From positions 392,084 through 456,083 of the forward strand of contig CAUYUJ010000681.1 in assembly GCA_963575745.1 (NCBI GenBank): a stretch of DNA of 64,000 bases, written 5' to 3'. Positions 8,690 through 19,754 of this stretch are shown here, piece by piece. Within the stretch, counting starts at the first letter, position 1. Every line of letters begins with the position of its first letter. Made by a program: the position numbers and the translations under genes. The notes beneath the pieces were generated by a model that saw only the letters and a list, made by a program, of their open reading frames with translations, searched no databases and was not told the origin of the DNA. The DNA comes from Prorocentrum cordatum (lineage: Eukaryota > Sar > Dinophyceae > Prorocentrales > Prorocentraceae).

Positions 8690-11310
8690 CTGCCGCCGCT
8701 CTCGCCCGAGAGGCAGCTCGGCTGCATGGAGCGCCCCGGCGGCCATCGTGAGGGCTTCGGAGGGGTCGAAACGTCGAAGCTCCGGGCCACGGCGACTATA
8801 CTCGCAGTGGAGCAGTCGGTGGAGATGGAGCTGTGTGGCAACAGACTTTAGGTGCGAGGGCTCCGAGGCACGCAATCCCAGCCTCATGATGGGATCACTT
8901 TCGAACGGGATGCGGATAACGCGCGCGAGTGCGAAATTGAAGCAAGGGCACCAGCCGCCGTAATGCGACATGCAATCTCGGGCCCCTGCACAGCCGAGCA
9001 TGCAGCCCCACTCCGGGTTACGCATCCTCCCAGTCGTGACCCACCTACCCGCCCAAGTTTTAATGGCAGCAAGCCTCCACGAGGGGGGGGCAAGTAAAAA
9101 ACCCTCGTCCCAGCAGATCACCTCGGGAGCTTCAAGAGGGGTCCCAAACCATTTTCTGACTCGAAAGGAAAGGAATCGAGGCCACTCTGGTCGGAAAAAG
9201 GACGAGTGGAGGGAGGAGGATAGGAAAGACTGCATTTTTTTGAGATCGCCTTCGGCGCGCACAGCGGCCCATGCCGCGCGCGCGTGGGCGCACTGTACAC
9301 GCTTGTCCCACAAGTACTCACCGTGCACGGCCTCCGCGAGGCTGCTCACGAAGGCAGGCGCTTGCCACCACGGGGGCGCAAGCATGCCTCGCATCCACTG
9401 CACCACCCACGCCCGCAGCTGCGGCTCCAGGGTACGCCAGCAGGTCAGCGTCACCTCGGCGGTCCGCATGCGCGCCGCCAGGGCCGTCACGCGCACTGAA
9501 GGTAGCCACTGCCCGTCCCAACTCGAAGCGTGAGCCACGCCCGCCCGGGCAGGAAGCTCCCCAGGCAGCATAGGAGCGAGGTGAGGACGTGGCGCTCGTC
9601 CTCCACGAGCGCACACGGCAGCGGCACGAGCTGGCTCACGCAACTCGTGACCGGGAGCGCTCTCGCGCGGCATGCCAGGCCCAGCGCAGCGCCATCTATG
9701 GCCATGGCCTTCAGCGCGCGGGCGCGGCCACGACATTCCTTCAGGGGCGGGCCTCCTCCCCGACCGTGTCGTCGAAGGCCTGCCACAGGAGGGATCGCGC
9801 CGCACTTCGTCGTCTTGAGCCTCAGGACCGCGTGCTCCTCGGCCTCCGTGAGGGTGTCCTCCAGGACCTTCCTCCCTCCTGCTCCCTCCACGGTCGCGCC
9901 GCAGTCGTCCGCGCAGCACCGCGCGAGCCCGCGGCCCTCCCTGCGGCCGCAGCGCGGCGAAGATTGCCTCAATGGCCAGCGCGAAGTACGAGCCGCTCGG
10001 CGGGTCGCCCCGTGCCGCCCCCGACCGCACGGCGTAGCGCGGCAGACGGTCGAGGGCGCCCCACGTCCACGCCTGCGCGCGGCTCGCGTCGTAAATGTTG
10101 ATGAGCCCCTCAGGCGCGTCCTACGACTCCAGCACCTCGCCGATGCATTCCTGGGAAATGCTCGGGGAGGCCTGGCCCCAGCCAAAGGTGTGCAGCATGG
10201 GCCGACGCGCGAGCGCAGTCTCCTCCCGGTTCCACATCCGCCCGTATACGTCGAGCTCCGTCACGTGCACGAAGCCTCGCTGGCTCGCCGCCACCTCGCG
10301 GCGCGTCACCACGCGCAGGCGACAGTGGACTGCGCCCGACATCGCCTTGGCCGCTGTGCTGCGCAGAAGGAGCGGGCACAGGTCGGCAGCGTCACGCACC
10401 AGGCCGCCGACCGCCTCCTCGTCCGCCTCCTGCGAACCCTCCGGAATGAAGATCCCGAGCCCTGCGTTGCACTCCGCGCGCAGGCGCAAGCCGCAAGCCG
10501 CTCGCCTGCCCTGTCAGGCCCCGGGCAGGGGCCGCCGCGCACGCGGGGTGCCGTTGCCAGGCGCGGGCGGGGAGCCCGCCGGGCCCAGGCGCCGCGGGGA
10601 GCCCGCCGGGCCCAGGCACACCCGCACTCCCCTGGTCGTCGGCGGCGGCAGGTCCTTCCAACTCCCGCGAGGCGGGGCGAAGCGGGCGAGGCAGGCGCGC
10701 CGGCGGTCCGGGGGATCGTCGGCAGCCCCAGCGGCAGCCCCAGCGGCGGCGCGTCCAGGTCGTAGATCGTGGCGCCGCCGTCCGCGATGGACGAAGACGT
10801 GGCCCCAATACCTAGCAATGGCGGCCGAAATGCCGGCCGCGGTGCGCACCACCTCCGAACCGACCCGGCTGCCGCCCCGATAGCGCTTGGCGTCGAAGGG
10901 CGCGAACATCTGAGCACGTCTCTTCAGCGCGCGCAGCTGCCCTCGCAGCCGGCGGCGCGAGCGCTCGCCTCCCTCCTCCCCGCCTGCGTCCAGCTGCTGC
11001 CCCAGCGCTCGCTGCCCGTCGGCCTGCTCGCGGCGCTGGACGAGGCCGCGTCTCCTCTGGAACTCGGCGGGGTTCAGGACCTTCACATCGTCCTGCTGCG
11101 TCGCGGTGGCCAGCTCCATCAGCCAGGCAACGCCTTGGTCTTGGCGAGCCGCGGCGAGATCGGGGGCGGCGCGTCGAGCGAAGCCCTCGGCGGCGGCCGC
11201 GGGCCCCACGCCAGTGACAGGAGCCCGTGGTCGCTGATCCCAGCAAGATGGAGCTCCTGCGGCCCGCCCATGATCTGGGCATGCTGCCAGCTCTGGGCCA
11301 GCTGCAAAGC
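8690..11310 (-). pseudogene. Decayed LINE retrotransposon (EN C-terminus, RT, Cys-rich tail)
   Basis: Remnant of a dinoflagellate-type LINE. It begins near 11300 with the end of an AP-endonuclease domain (GISDHGLLSLAWG). An Arg-rich linker ending AIARYWGHVFVHR follows. RT blocks come next: GLGIFIPEGSQEADEEAV, then PLLLRSTAAKAMSGAV, SQRGFVHV, and the motif B region GDPPSGSYFALAIEA. The catalytic CADD is at 9915-9904. A Cys/His cluster (CMLGCAGARDCMSHYGGWCP) lies near 9000. Lesions: an in-frame TAG near 10121, a frame change before CADD and another near 9540 that restores the first frame. The motif A region reads GWGQASPS where an Asp is expected. It is 5' truncated and not functional. A (GGA)n run at 8618-8658 lies at its 3' side. 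Confidence 0.75.
10542..10620. repeat. Tandem duplication inside the LINE
   Basis: GGGGAGCCCGCCGGGCCCAG occurs twice with a short spacer, in the linker region upstream of the RT blocks. This small internal duplication alters the LINE frame only locally. Confidence 0.6.
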
Positions 11311-11339
11311 GGGTGCGCCGACGAAGATCTTATCGATCG

Positions 11340-11911
11340 AGGACTAGGAGTAGGAGGGGAGGCAGGAGGCGGCGGAGGGAGGAGGAGACTTGTTGGACTC
11401 AGCCTGGCGCTGCACTAACTGCATGCTTTCATGGAGGAGGGGGAGGAAGGAGGATGCCAGCGAGGAGGGGCGGGGGAGGAATGAGGAGGGAGAGGCGAGG
11501 GAGGAGGAAGGCGAGGGACGAGGGAGGAGGAGGGGGAGGCGAAGGAGGAGGAAGGCGAGGGAGGATAAGAGGATGCGGGGGAGGAGGGAGGAGGAGCGGG
11601 GGGGAAGCTTGTGAGCTGCCTCGCGCTGCGTGCCCCGCGTCTAGGACGGTCGACAGGCCAGGTGAGCCGAGGCAGGCCGCGCCTCCCCCTTCCTCCCCTC
11701 CTCCACCTCCCTCCTCCTCTCCCCCCCCCCCCTCCTCTTCCCTCTCCTTCCTCCTCCTCCTCCTCCTCCTCCTCTTCCTCCTCCCCTCCTCCTCCTCCTC
11801 CTCCTCCTCCTCCGCCTCCCCCTCCTCCTCCTCCTCCTCCTCCTTCTCCTCCTCCTCCTCCTCCTCCTCCTCCTCCTCCTCCTCCTCCTCCTCTTCGTCA
11901 TCATCATCATC

Positions 11912-11943
<32 letters not shown>

Positions 11944-11992
11944 ACAACAACAACAACAACATCAGCATCATCATCATCACCATCATCATCAC

Positions 11993-12032
<40 letters not shown>

Positions 12033-12220
12033 GTCGTCGTCATCAACATCACCAGCAGCGGCAGCGTCATCATCAACATCAACAACACCAGCATCATCAT
12101 CAGCATCATCATAGTCATCATCACCATCATCGACATCAGAATCAGCATCAGCATCATCATCACCATCAGCAGCATCATCAGCAGCAGCTGCAGCATCAGC
12201 ATCAGCATCACAAGCATCAG

Positions 12221-12251
<31 letters not shown>

Positions 12252-12655
12252 GTCATCGTCATCATCATCATCATCATCAGCATCATCATCATCACCATAA
12301 GCATCATCATCATCACCACCATCATCAGCATCAGCCGCACCACCGCCATCATCATCATCATCACCATCATCAGCATCATCATCACAACCATCATCATCAG
12401 CAGTATCATCAGCAGCAGCATCATGAGTATCATCAGCAACAGCATCACCATTAGCATCATCAGCAGCATCATCATCAACAACGTCATAATCATCATCAGC
12501 ATCGCCATCACCAGCATCAATCACTTCATCACCAACACCATCAGCATCACCATCAGCATCATCATCATCATCATCATCACCATCACCATCATCACCATCA
12601 TCACCATCATCATCATCAGCAGCATCATCATCATCACCATCACCATCACCATCAC

Positions 12656-12687
<32 letters not shown>

Positions 12688-12930
12688 GCATCATCATAGT
12701 GGTCATCATCATCATCAGCAGCAGCATCCGCATCCGCATCAGCATCATCATCCTCACTACTCACTCCTCCCTCCTCGTCCCTCCTCCTCCCTCCTCCTCT
12801 CAACTACCCCCTCCTCCTCCCCCTCCCCCTCCTCCTCCCCCTCGTCCATCTCCACCTCCTCCTCCTCCTCATCATCATCCTCCCTCCTCCTCCTCCTCCT
12901 CCCTCTCCTCCTACTCCTATCCTTATTCCT
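11340..12930. repeat. Purine tract, then giant TCC and ATC microsatellites
   Basis: 11340-11610 is GGA-rich. 11660-11893 is mainly TCC, with 11748-11893 nearly pure. 11894-12770 is ATC with CAG/CAA interruptions, and 12770-12930 is TCC again. The 564-residue plus-strand frame (11313-13007) and the long minus frames are homopolymer translations (Ser, Ile, Pro, Asp, Met) with no domain. They are not called as genes. Confidence 0.92.
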
Positions 12931-13084
12931 TATTAGAATATACTCCTACTCCCCCCTCAGGCCGGCAGATAGGGGCCCCATCCGGGTGGTCCCATCCTAA
13001 CCTGTAAAAAACCATACAAAATCAACATGTTTCTTATTTTTTCCTCTCGACATGGACGTCCTGTCGTCCACGGCGATAATCCAT

Positions 13085-13455
13085 TGCAAAAATACCACAA
13101 AGAGCACACGCGCGCGTTCATGTCAGAATCCTACCGAACACCGTGTGTTTGCAAGCATTTCAACATAAAAACATCAAAAACCCAATGTTTTTTTTTCACA
13201 AAAATTCTACAAATTTCCTGCCCGGGCTCTCTTGCTGAAATCATAGGAAAACCATAGGAATCTAAGAATTCGGTCAAATCCAGCGATTTCACGTCATCGC
13301 GCGGTGCACTCGCGATGCTCTGTCATGCACCCAGGCCGCGAATCCTGTGCAAAAAATACCACGCGGGCGACATGCGCGCGCGTCGCCGCGAGCGCATGCT
13401 CAAATCCTTCTAGAGTCGTCGCCGTCATTGGCACCGTCGCATGGACGTCCTGTCG
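13085..13455 (+). repeat. Dispersed repeat with CGCGCG core, copy 1
   Basis: The unit starts near 13150 with GCAAGCATTTCAACATAAAA, continues through AAATTTCCTGCCCGGGCT, and ends with a CG-rich block (ACATGCGCGCGCGTCGCCGC) followed by CAAATCCTTCTAGAGTCG. The same order recurs 758-760 bp downstream at 13910-14215. A weaker version precedes it at 13085. No gene is seen. Confidence 0.75.
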
Positions 13456-13770
13456 TCCACGTCGCAAAATGCATGGCAGGAATGGGACGCGGCGCACACC
13501 CCGCGCCCGCCCATCCAATCCGTCCCATTCTAATCTGCAAAAGACAATACACAGTTTTTGTTTTTCTTGTCAACATGGTCGTGCTGTCGTCACGTCGCAA
13601 AATGCGTGGCAGGAATGGGACGCGGCGCACACCCCGCGCGAAGGGGTGACATGTCGCTCTCGCCTCGGCGCCGCGCACCAACGTTTTTCCTTTCAGCATG
13701 GACGTCCTGTCGTCCACGTCGCAAAATGCTTGGCAGGAATGGGATGCGGCGCACACCCCGCGCCCGCCCA
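13443..13770 (+). repeat. Three copies of a GACGTCC...GCGGCGCACACCCCGCG unit
   Basis: Copies begin near 13443, 13574 and 13697. Each contains ACGTCGCAAAATGC, then TGGCAGGAATGGGA, then GCGGCGCACACCCCGCG. They fill most of the interval between the two larger repeat copies. Confidence 0.7.
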
Positions 13771-13909
13771 TCCAAACCCCCCCGTTATAAAAAAAAAACA
13801 ATACAAGGTGGGGCCTTCTGGACGCCTCCGAATGCAATCCCCTGAGTCGTATGGGCGCATGGGGTCCCTTGGGGCCTCCTGGGGCCTTCTCGTGAGGCCT
13901 CTCTGTGCT

Positions 13910-14215
13910 TGCAAGCATTTCGATATAAAAACATCAAAACCATACGCTTTTTGCACAAAAATTCTACAAATTTCCTGCCCGGGCTGTCCTGTTGAAATCA
14001 TAGGAAAACCATCGGAATCTTGAAAATTCTGTCAAATCCAGCGATTTCACGTCACCGCGCGGTGCACTCGCGATGCTCTGTCATGCACCCAGGCCGCGAA
14101 TCCTGTGCAAAAAACGCCACGCGGGCGACATGCGCGCGCGTCGCCGCGAGCGCATGCTCAAATCCTTCTAGAGTCGTCGCCATCATTGGCACCGTCGCAT
14201 GGACGTCCTCCGGCC
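13910..14215 (+). repeat. Dispersed repeat with CGCGCG core, copy 2
   Basis: Second copy of 13150-13455, more than 90 percent alike by eye over the last 170 bp. 14220-14460 holds no recognised feature. Confidence 0.75.
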
Positions 14216-14468
14216 ACCTCTGGCTTCCTGCGGTGTACCGGGCCATTCTCGACTCGTCTGGCAATGCGTGCGCGGCATTCAACACGCGCTCACCAGTTCC
14301 CGTCGGCAACCGCCATCGCGGCCGCATCAGCTGTACCAAACCGGCTGGCCGGTGTGACTTCGGCCCCCAGTTGTGCCAGCTTTGCTTCTTATGTTGTGGG
14401 AGGGCGGGTGGGACTGGGCATGCCATGCTTGACTCGCTCGAGCTGGCTAGCTTGACTCCTACTCTTAC

Positions 14469-14701
14469 GCCTCCTCCCCCCCCCCCCCTCCCTCCTCCTC
14501 CCTCCGCCTCCACCCATTATCTTCCTCCTCCTCCTCCTCCTCCTCCTTCCGCTCCATCTCCTCCTCCTCCTCCTCCTCCTCCCTCATCCTCCTGCTCCTC
14601 TTCCTGCTCCTCCTCCGTTCCATACAGTTTCTCCTCATCCTCCTCCTCATCATCATCTTCATCATCATCAGCAGCAGCATCAGCATCATCAGCATCATCG
14701 G

Positions 14702-14751
<50 letters not shown>

Positions 14752-14770
14752 ACGTCATCAGCATAATCAG

Positions 14771-14810
<40 letters not shown>

Positions 14811-16370
14811 GTCACCAGCATCATCATCAGCATCATCAGCATCAGCAGCACGAGCATCATCATCAGCATCAGCATCATCATCATCATCATCACCATAAGC
14901 ATCATCATCATCACCCACCATCATCAGCATCAGCCGCATCACCGCCATCATTATCATCATCATCATCGTCATCATCGTCATCATCCTCATCCTCATCATC
15001 ATCCTCCTCATCAACATCATCATCAGCAGCAACAGCAGCATCAGCATCATCATCATCAGCATCAGCATCATCAAACTCATCATCAACAGCATCAGCATCG
15101 TCAGCATCATCATCACCCTCTGCCTCCTCCACCTCCTCGTCCATCCTCCGACATCCTCACTCCTCACCCCCGACCCCTCCCTCCTCATGCATCCCTTCTG
15201 AATCCTCCTGTTCATCCTCCTCCTCCTCCTCCTCCTCCTCCTCCTCCTCCTCCTCCCCCTCCTCTCTTCTCCTCCGCCTCCTCCTCGTCATCCTCCTCCT
15301 TCCCCTCCGCTTCTTCATCCTCCTCTTCCTCATCCGCCTATTCCTCCTCCTCCTCCTCCTCCTCCTCCTCCTCCTCCCCCACCTCTTCCCCCTTCCCCAT
15401 GAACCTCCCTCATCCCTCTCCATCCCGCCCCTTCATCCTCCGTTTCATCACACATCCTCCCTCCGCATCCCCCCCTCATCATCGCCCCCTCCTCCGCCCT
15501 CCTCACTCCTCGATCCCCACTCCTCACTCAACATCCCTCCTCTCTCCTCCTCCTCTTCCTCCTCCTCCTCCTCATCCTCCTCCTCCTCCTCCTCCTCCTC
15601 CTCCTCCTCCTCCTCCGCCTCTTCCTTCTCCTCCTCCTCTTCCTCCTTTCCCTCCTCTGCCTCCTTTCTCCTCCTCTCCTGCCTCCTCCTCCTCCTCCTC
15701 CTCCTCTCCCTCCTCCTCCCCCTCTCCTCCTCCTCCTCCTCCTCCTCCTCCTCCTCCTCCTCCTCCTCCTCTCCCTCCTCCTCCTCCTCCTCCTCCTCCT
15801 CCTCTCTCCTCCTCCCTCTCGTCCTCCTCGCCTCCTCCTCCTCCTCCTCCTCCTCCTCCCTCCTCCTCCTCTGTCCCCTCATCCTCCTCCTCCTCATCAT
15901 ACTACTACCCTCCCTCTCTACCGTCCTCTTCCTCGTCCTCGTCCTCCTCGTCCTCCTCGTCCTCCTCGTCCTCCTCCTCCTCCTCATCTTCCTCCTCCTC
16001 CTCCTCCTCCTCCTCCTGGTCCTGCTCCTCGTGCTCCTCCTCCGATTTCTACTCCTCCTCCTCCTCGTCCTCCTCTCCATCATCCTCCTCTTCCTCCTCC
16101 GCTTCCTCCTCCTCCTCCTCCTCCTCCTCCTCCTCATCATCATCATCAGCATCATCATCACCAACATCACCAGCATCACCACCATCATCTTCATTATCAG
16201 TATCATCATCACCAGCAGCAGCATCATCAGTATCATCACCAGCATCGTTAGCATCATCAACCGCACCACCATCGTCGACATCATCAGCATAATCATCATC
16301 AGCATCATCATCAGAATCAGCATCAGCATCAGCATCAGCATCATCATCATCATCATCATCATCACCATCA

Positions 16371-16401
<31 letters not shown>

Positions 16402-16430
16402 CATCACCATCATCACCACCAACATGATAG
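14469..16430. repeat. Alternating TCC and ATC microsatellite blocks
   Basis: 14469-14640 is TCC, 14640-15130 ATC with CAG interruptions, 15130-16136 TCC with CTT and CTG interruptions, and 16137-16428 ATC. Long frames on both strands are simple-repeat translations only. Confidence 0.92.
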
Positions 16431-16555
16431 AACACGTGTGCGGTGGTGGCGAGCTGTCTAAGAAGAACGTTGCCGGACCGCGATGCGAACGCGACGGGCG
16501 ACACACACAAAAGGGAACTAAGTCGGCTTGAACAACACATCCCAACACTTACCCT
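16422..16555 (+). repeat. Dispersed repeat, left copy (GATAGAxCACGT...AAGTCGGCT)
   Basis: Contains ATGATAGAACACGT, TGTCTAAGAAGAACGTTGC, GCGACGGGC and TAAGTCGGCTTG. The same blocks in the same order recur at 18548-18690, on the other side of the 103-bp satellite. An ATC microsatellite abuts its left edge. Confidence 0.7.
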
Positions 16556-16984
16556 GTGACGTACCCAACCCTTTCTATACATGTGGCGATTGTACTCAGG
16601 ACCGCTCAATGCTGACTGGCAGTCTGAAGGACCCGCAGTGCGCAATAATAGCACCCAGCAATGATTTCAGACGAGCGCAACAAGACGAGGGACGACACAT
16701 ACACCACATGGAACACAGGGGCGTCGACAGAAACGCGCCCAAATAGTGAACACAAAAGGGCGCGGCGGCGATGGCTAAACCAGAACATCAATTTAACTCA
16801 GCAGCGCGCTGCGCTGAACGGGGCAAATGCATGAGGTGCATAACGGGGGTGGAGACTCCTGCAGAAGAGGAGACAGAAGGGCGCGGCAGCGAACCCAAAG
16901 AGAAGCACCCACAAGTGATACACATATATAAACATATATACACATATAGATGTATGGTTTGCGCATCTCTTGGGCCGTCTAGTT

Positions 16985-17110
16985 TCGCAAGCCCCCTCGA
17001 CGTCTCCAGAGCGAGAGCCCCATTTTGAACAGCGCGATGTCCAGAGCGAGAGCCCCATTTCGCTAGGTTCGAGGATGTCTAGAGCGAGAGCCCCATTTCG
17101 AACAGACGAC
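16985..17110 (+). repeat. Three copies of a GCGAGAGCCCCATTT unit
   Basis: AGAGCGAGAGCCCCATTT occurs three times with roughly 45-bp spacing, directly before the 103-bp satellite. From 16560 to 16980 I see no gene, only a TA-rich island near 16920-16955. Confidence 0.7.
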
Positions 17111-17139
17111 GTCCTAACGCAACTCGTCCGACATCACAT

Positions 17140-18290
17140 CTTGTGGCGACAGTTGCGCAGACCGAACGCCCCCCAAAGGGCGGCGAGGTCCCGAGGTGGT
17201 CCGCGTATGACGTACCTCCGCTGGGCCCCTCTGGAACCCACGAAAGCGGCGACAGTTGCGCAGATCGCAAGCCCCCCAGGGGGCGGCGAGGTCCCGAGGT
17301 GGTCCGCGTATGACGTACCCCCGCTGGGCCTCCCAAGCCCCACGAACGTTGCGACAGTTGCGCAGACCGCAAGCCCCCCCCCCAGGGGGCGGCGAGATCC
17401 CGAGGTGGTCTGCGTATGACGTACCCCCGCTGGGCCTCCCACGAGCCCACCACAGTGGCGACAATTGCGCAGATCACAAGCCCCCCAGGGGGCGGCGAGG
17501 TCACGAGGTGGTCCGCGTATGGCGTACCTCCGCCAGGCCTCTCACGAACCCACGAAAGTGGCGAGACTTGCGCAGATCGTCAGCCCCCCAACGGGGCGGC
17601 GAGGTCCCGAGGTGGTCCGCGTATGACGTACCCTGGCTGGCCCCCCCCAAAGGAGTCCACGAAAGCGGCGACAATTGCGCAGATCGCACGCCCCCCAACG
17701 GAGCGGCGAGGTGCAGACCCCCTCGGGCCTCCCAGGAGCCCACGAAAGTGGCGACGGTTGCGCAGATCGCAAGCCCCCCAGGGGGCGGCGAGGTCCCGAG
17801 GTGGTCCGCGTATGACGTACCTCCGCTGGGCCTCCCAGGAGCCCACGAAAGTGGCGACGGTTGCGCAGATCGCAAGCCCCCCATGAGGGCGGCGAGGTCC
17901 CGAGGTGGTCCACGTATGACGTACCTCCGCTGGGCCTCCCAGGAGCCCACGAAAGTGGCGACAGTTGCGCAGATCGCAGGCCCCCCAACGGGTCGGCGAG
18001 GTCACGAGGTGGCCCGCGTATGACGTACCCCCGCTGGGCCTCTCACGAGCCCACGAAAGTGGCGAGAATTGCAGTTCGTAAGCCCCCCCAAAGGGGCGGG
18101 GAGGTCTCGAGGTGGTCCGCATATGACGTACCTCCGCTGGGCCTCCCAGGAGCCCCCGAAAATGAAGACAACTGCGCAGATCGCAAGCCCCCCAGGGGAC
18201 GGCGAGGTCCCGAGGTGGTCCGCGTATGACGTGCCTCAGCTGGGCCTCCCAGGAGCCCAGGAAAGTGGCGACAGTTGCGCAGATCGCAGC
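17140..18290 (+). repeat. 103-bp satellite, about 11-12 units
   Basis: The unit contains TTGCGCAGATCGCAAGCC, GGGCGGCGAGGTCCCGAGG, TGGTCCGCGTATGACGTACC and CACGAAAGTGGCGAC. Starts of the GCGCAGA word at 17760 and 17863 give a period of 103 bp. Units differ by substitutions and small indels. The shadow proteins on both strands are repetitive and are not called. Confidence 0.88.
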
Positions 18291-18547
18291 CCGACGGCAC
18301 GAAAGAAGAGGAGAGGGGAACGCAGGAAACAAAGAGAAGGAGGAGGGGAGGAGAGGGGAAGAGGAGGAAGGACGGGGCGACCATACTGCTCTATTCAAAG
18401 CGAGAGCCCAACACAGGAGGGCTGGAAAGAAAAAGCGACACCTGGATGTGGGGGGGAGGTGGGGAGCAGCTTGGCCCTTTAATGACGATAGATATAACGA
18501 GGGGATCGACACAACTGCGCCGCTGCTAGATCATTACTGCGCCCGCA

Positions 18548-18690
18548 CTCCCATGATAGAGCACGTTTTGCAATAGCGGTGATATGTCTAAGAAGGACGT
18601 TGCGGCAGCGCGATGCGGATTCGACGGGCTACATACATAAAACAGAACAGTTAAGTCGGCTGGGAAAACAAATGCCGAGTCATCCCCCGA
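18548..18690 (+). repeat. Dispersed repeat, right copy
   Basis: Partner of 16422-16555. It is preceded by GATCGACACAACTGCGCCGC and ACTGCGCCCGCACTCCCAT at 18506-18550. That piece also occurs at 23445-23495, directly before the TCC microsatellite there. Confidence 0.7.
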
Positions 18691-18789
18691 AAACGGATGT
18701 TCTCTTGGATCGTAAAGCCCTGGGGCTTGGATCGTAAAAGGCTTTCTGGGACCACGTGGCCCTAGCAGCAGCGAGTAAGATCACTGCTA

Positions 18790-19490
18790 GCGCTCGGCAC
18801 AAAGAGGCCAGGTAGGCCTGTGCGGTGCGGGCCCAGTTGACCCCGTCGGAGGCGTGTCCCTCGAGGGCGAAGTGGGCGGCCCCCGTGCGAGAGCACATTC
18901 CCCTACCCTGGAAACGGCGACAGAGGCGCGAGAGGTCGGATTCGTCCACCTGGCCGCAAAGAAACAGCGTGGTTTTCCTCCATCGAGTGCCGAACTATCA
19001 AAAATCTGCAACAGCCTGGAAAAATCCCTCCATCTCGCCTAGCGCCATCATGGCGGGTGTTTTGACAAGATAAGACGAGTGAGGGTTTTCGATGACCCAC
19101 GGCACCCCGTACGCGTGACACTCACGCGCAAGCCGCACCGCGGCGCGCCTAAGCTGATTCCCCTGCTTCACAGTAGCCCTAGACTGTCTGCACAATTCAA
19201 GAACACCCATCGGGAACTCCGGCGTCCTGAACGTCTTTGAACGGTGTTTGGCGATGATGAACGTCGTGCAGGGCGGCCCCATCATCATACCAAGCACTTC
19301 CCCAGCCTGCATGTCAGCGATCAGCCCATTCATCACCGCTGGCCGCAACGCGTCGCCCTTGGCACCGTTCGCGAAGTCGAAGCATCGAGCTGGGAACCCA
19401 ACATGCTAGGCCGACCGTCCGCAGTCCCCATTTCCGCAGAATACATCCGCGAAGTAGCGCCCCTCCAGACTCAAATGCATCCACGGCCCC
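18790..19490 (-). pseudogene. Methyltransferase-like domain of a retroelement, with nonsense codons
   Basis: One reading frame shows motif-I-like FADVFCGNG near 19440, a GPPCTTF motif with a candidate catalytic Cys at about 19276-19268, and ENPHSSYL near 19090-19070. A C-terminal block GMCSRTGAAHFALEGH (about 18890) follows. The order and spacing fit a cytosine-C5 methyltransferase-like fold, with ENP in place of the usual ENV. The same frame is interrupted by TAG at 19408-19406 and by adjacent TGA and TAG at 19000-18995. All three look like point mutations, since the frame carries on unchanged. Retroelements carrying a methyltransferase have been described in dinoflagellates, and this lies directly downstream of RT on the same strand. 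It is not functional as it stands. Confidence 0.65.
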
Positions 19491-19754
19491 CGAGCTGAAG
19501 CCCGCTCCGCTCTGGCATCGAGATGCCCTCGAGCTGCCTCCCGCGGGCGGCCAGTCGGCCACCCGGCGATGGGCCGCGGGGGCGCTGCAACGGCTGACGC
19601 GCCGCACGTTTCTGGGTTCTGCGCCGCGTCCGCCTGCGCGCTGTCCAGGGTCGCGACCGCGCTGCCGGAGAGAGACTCGGCCAGTTTCAGCGTGATCTTG
19701 CCGCCGCCTGATCGGCCAGCCTGCGGACCGGGCGCCAGGCGCAACGACCCGCCG

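Noticed and set aside
11313-13007. 564-codon open frame on the plus strand
   Set aside because: Translation of TCC and ATC microsatellites (poly-Pro, Ser, Ile). No domain, and the opposite strand is open too.
14517-16548. Long acidic, Met-rich or Arg-rich frames on the minus strand
   Set aside because: Poly-Asp, Met, Glu or Arg from the same microsatellites.
17140-18290. CRISPR-like regular array
   Set aside because: The whole 103-bp unit repeats, with no short repeat plus unique spacers and no cas genes. It is a satellite.
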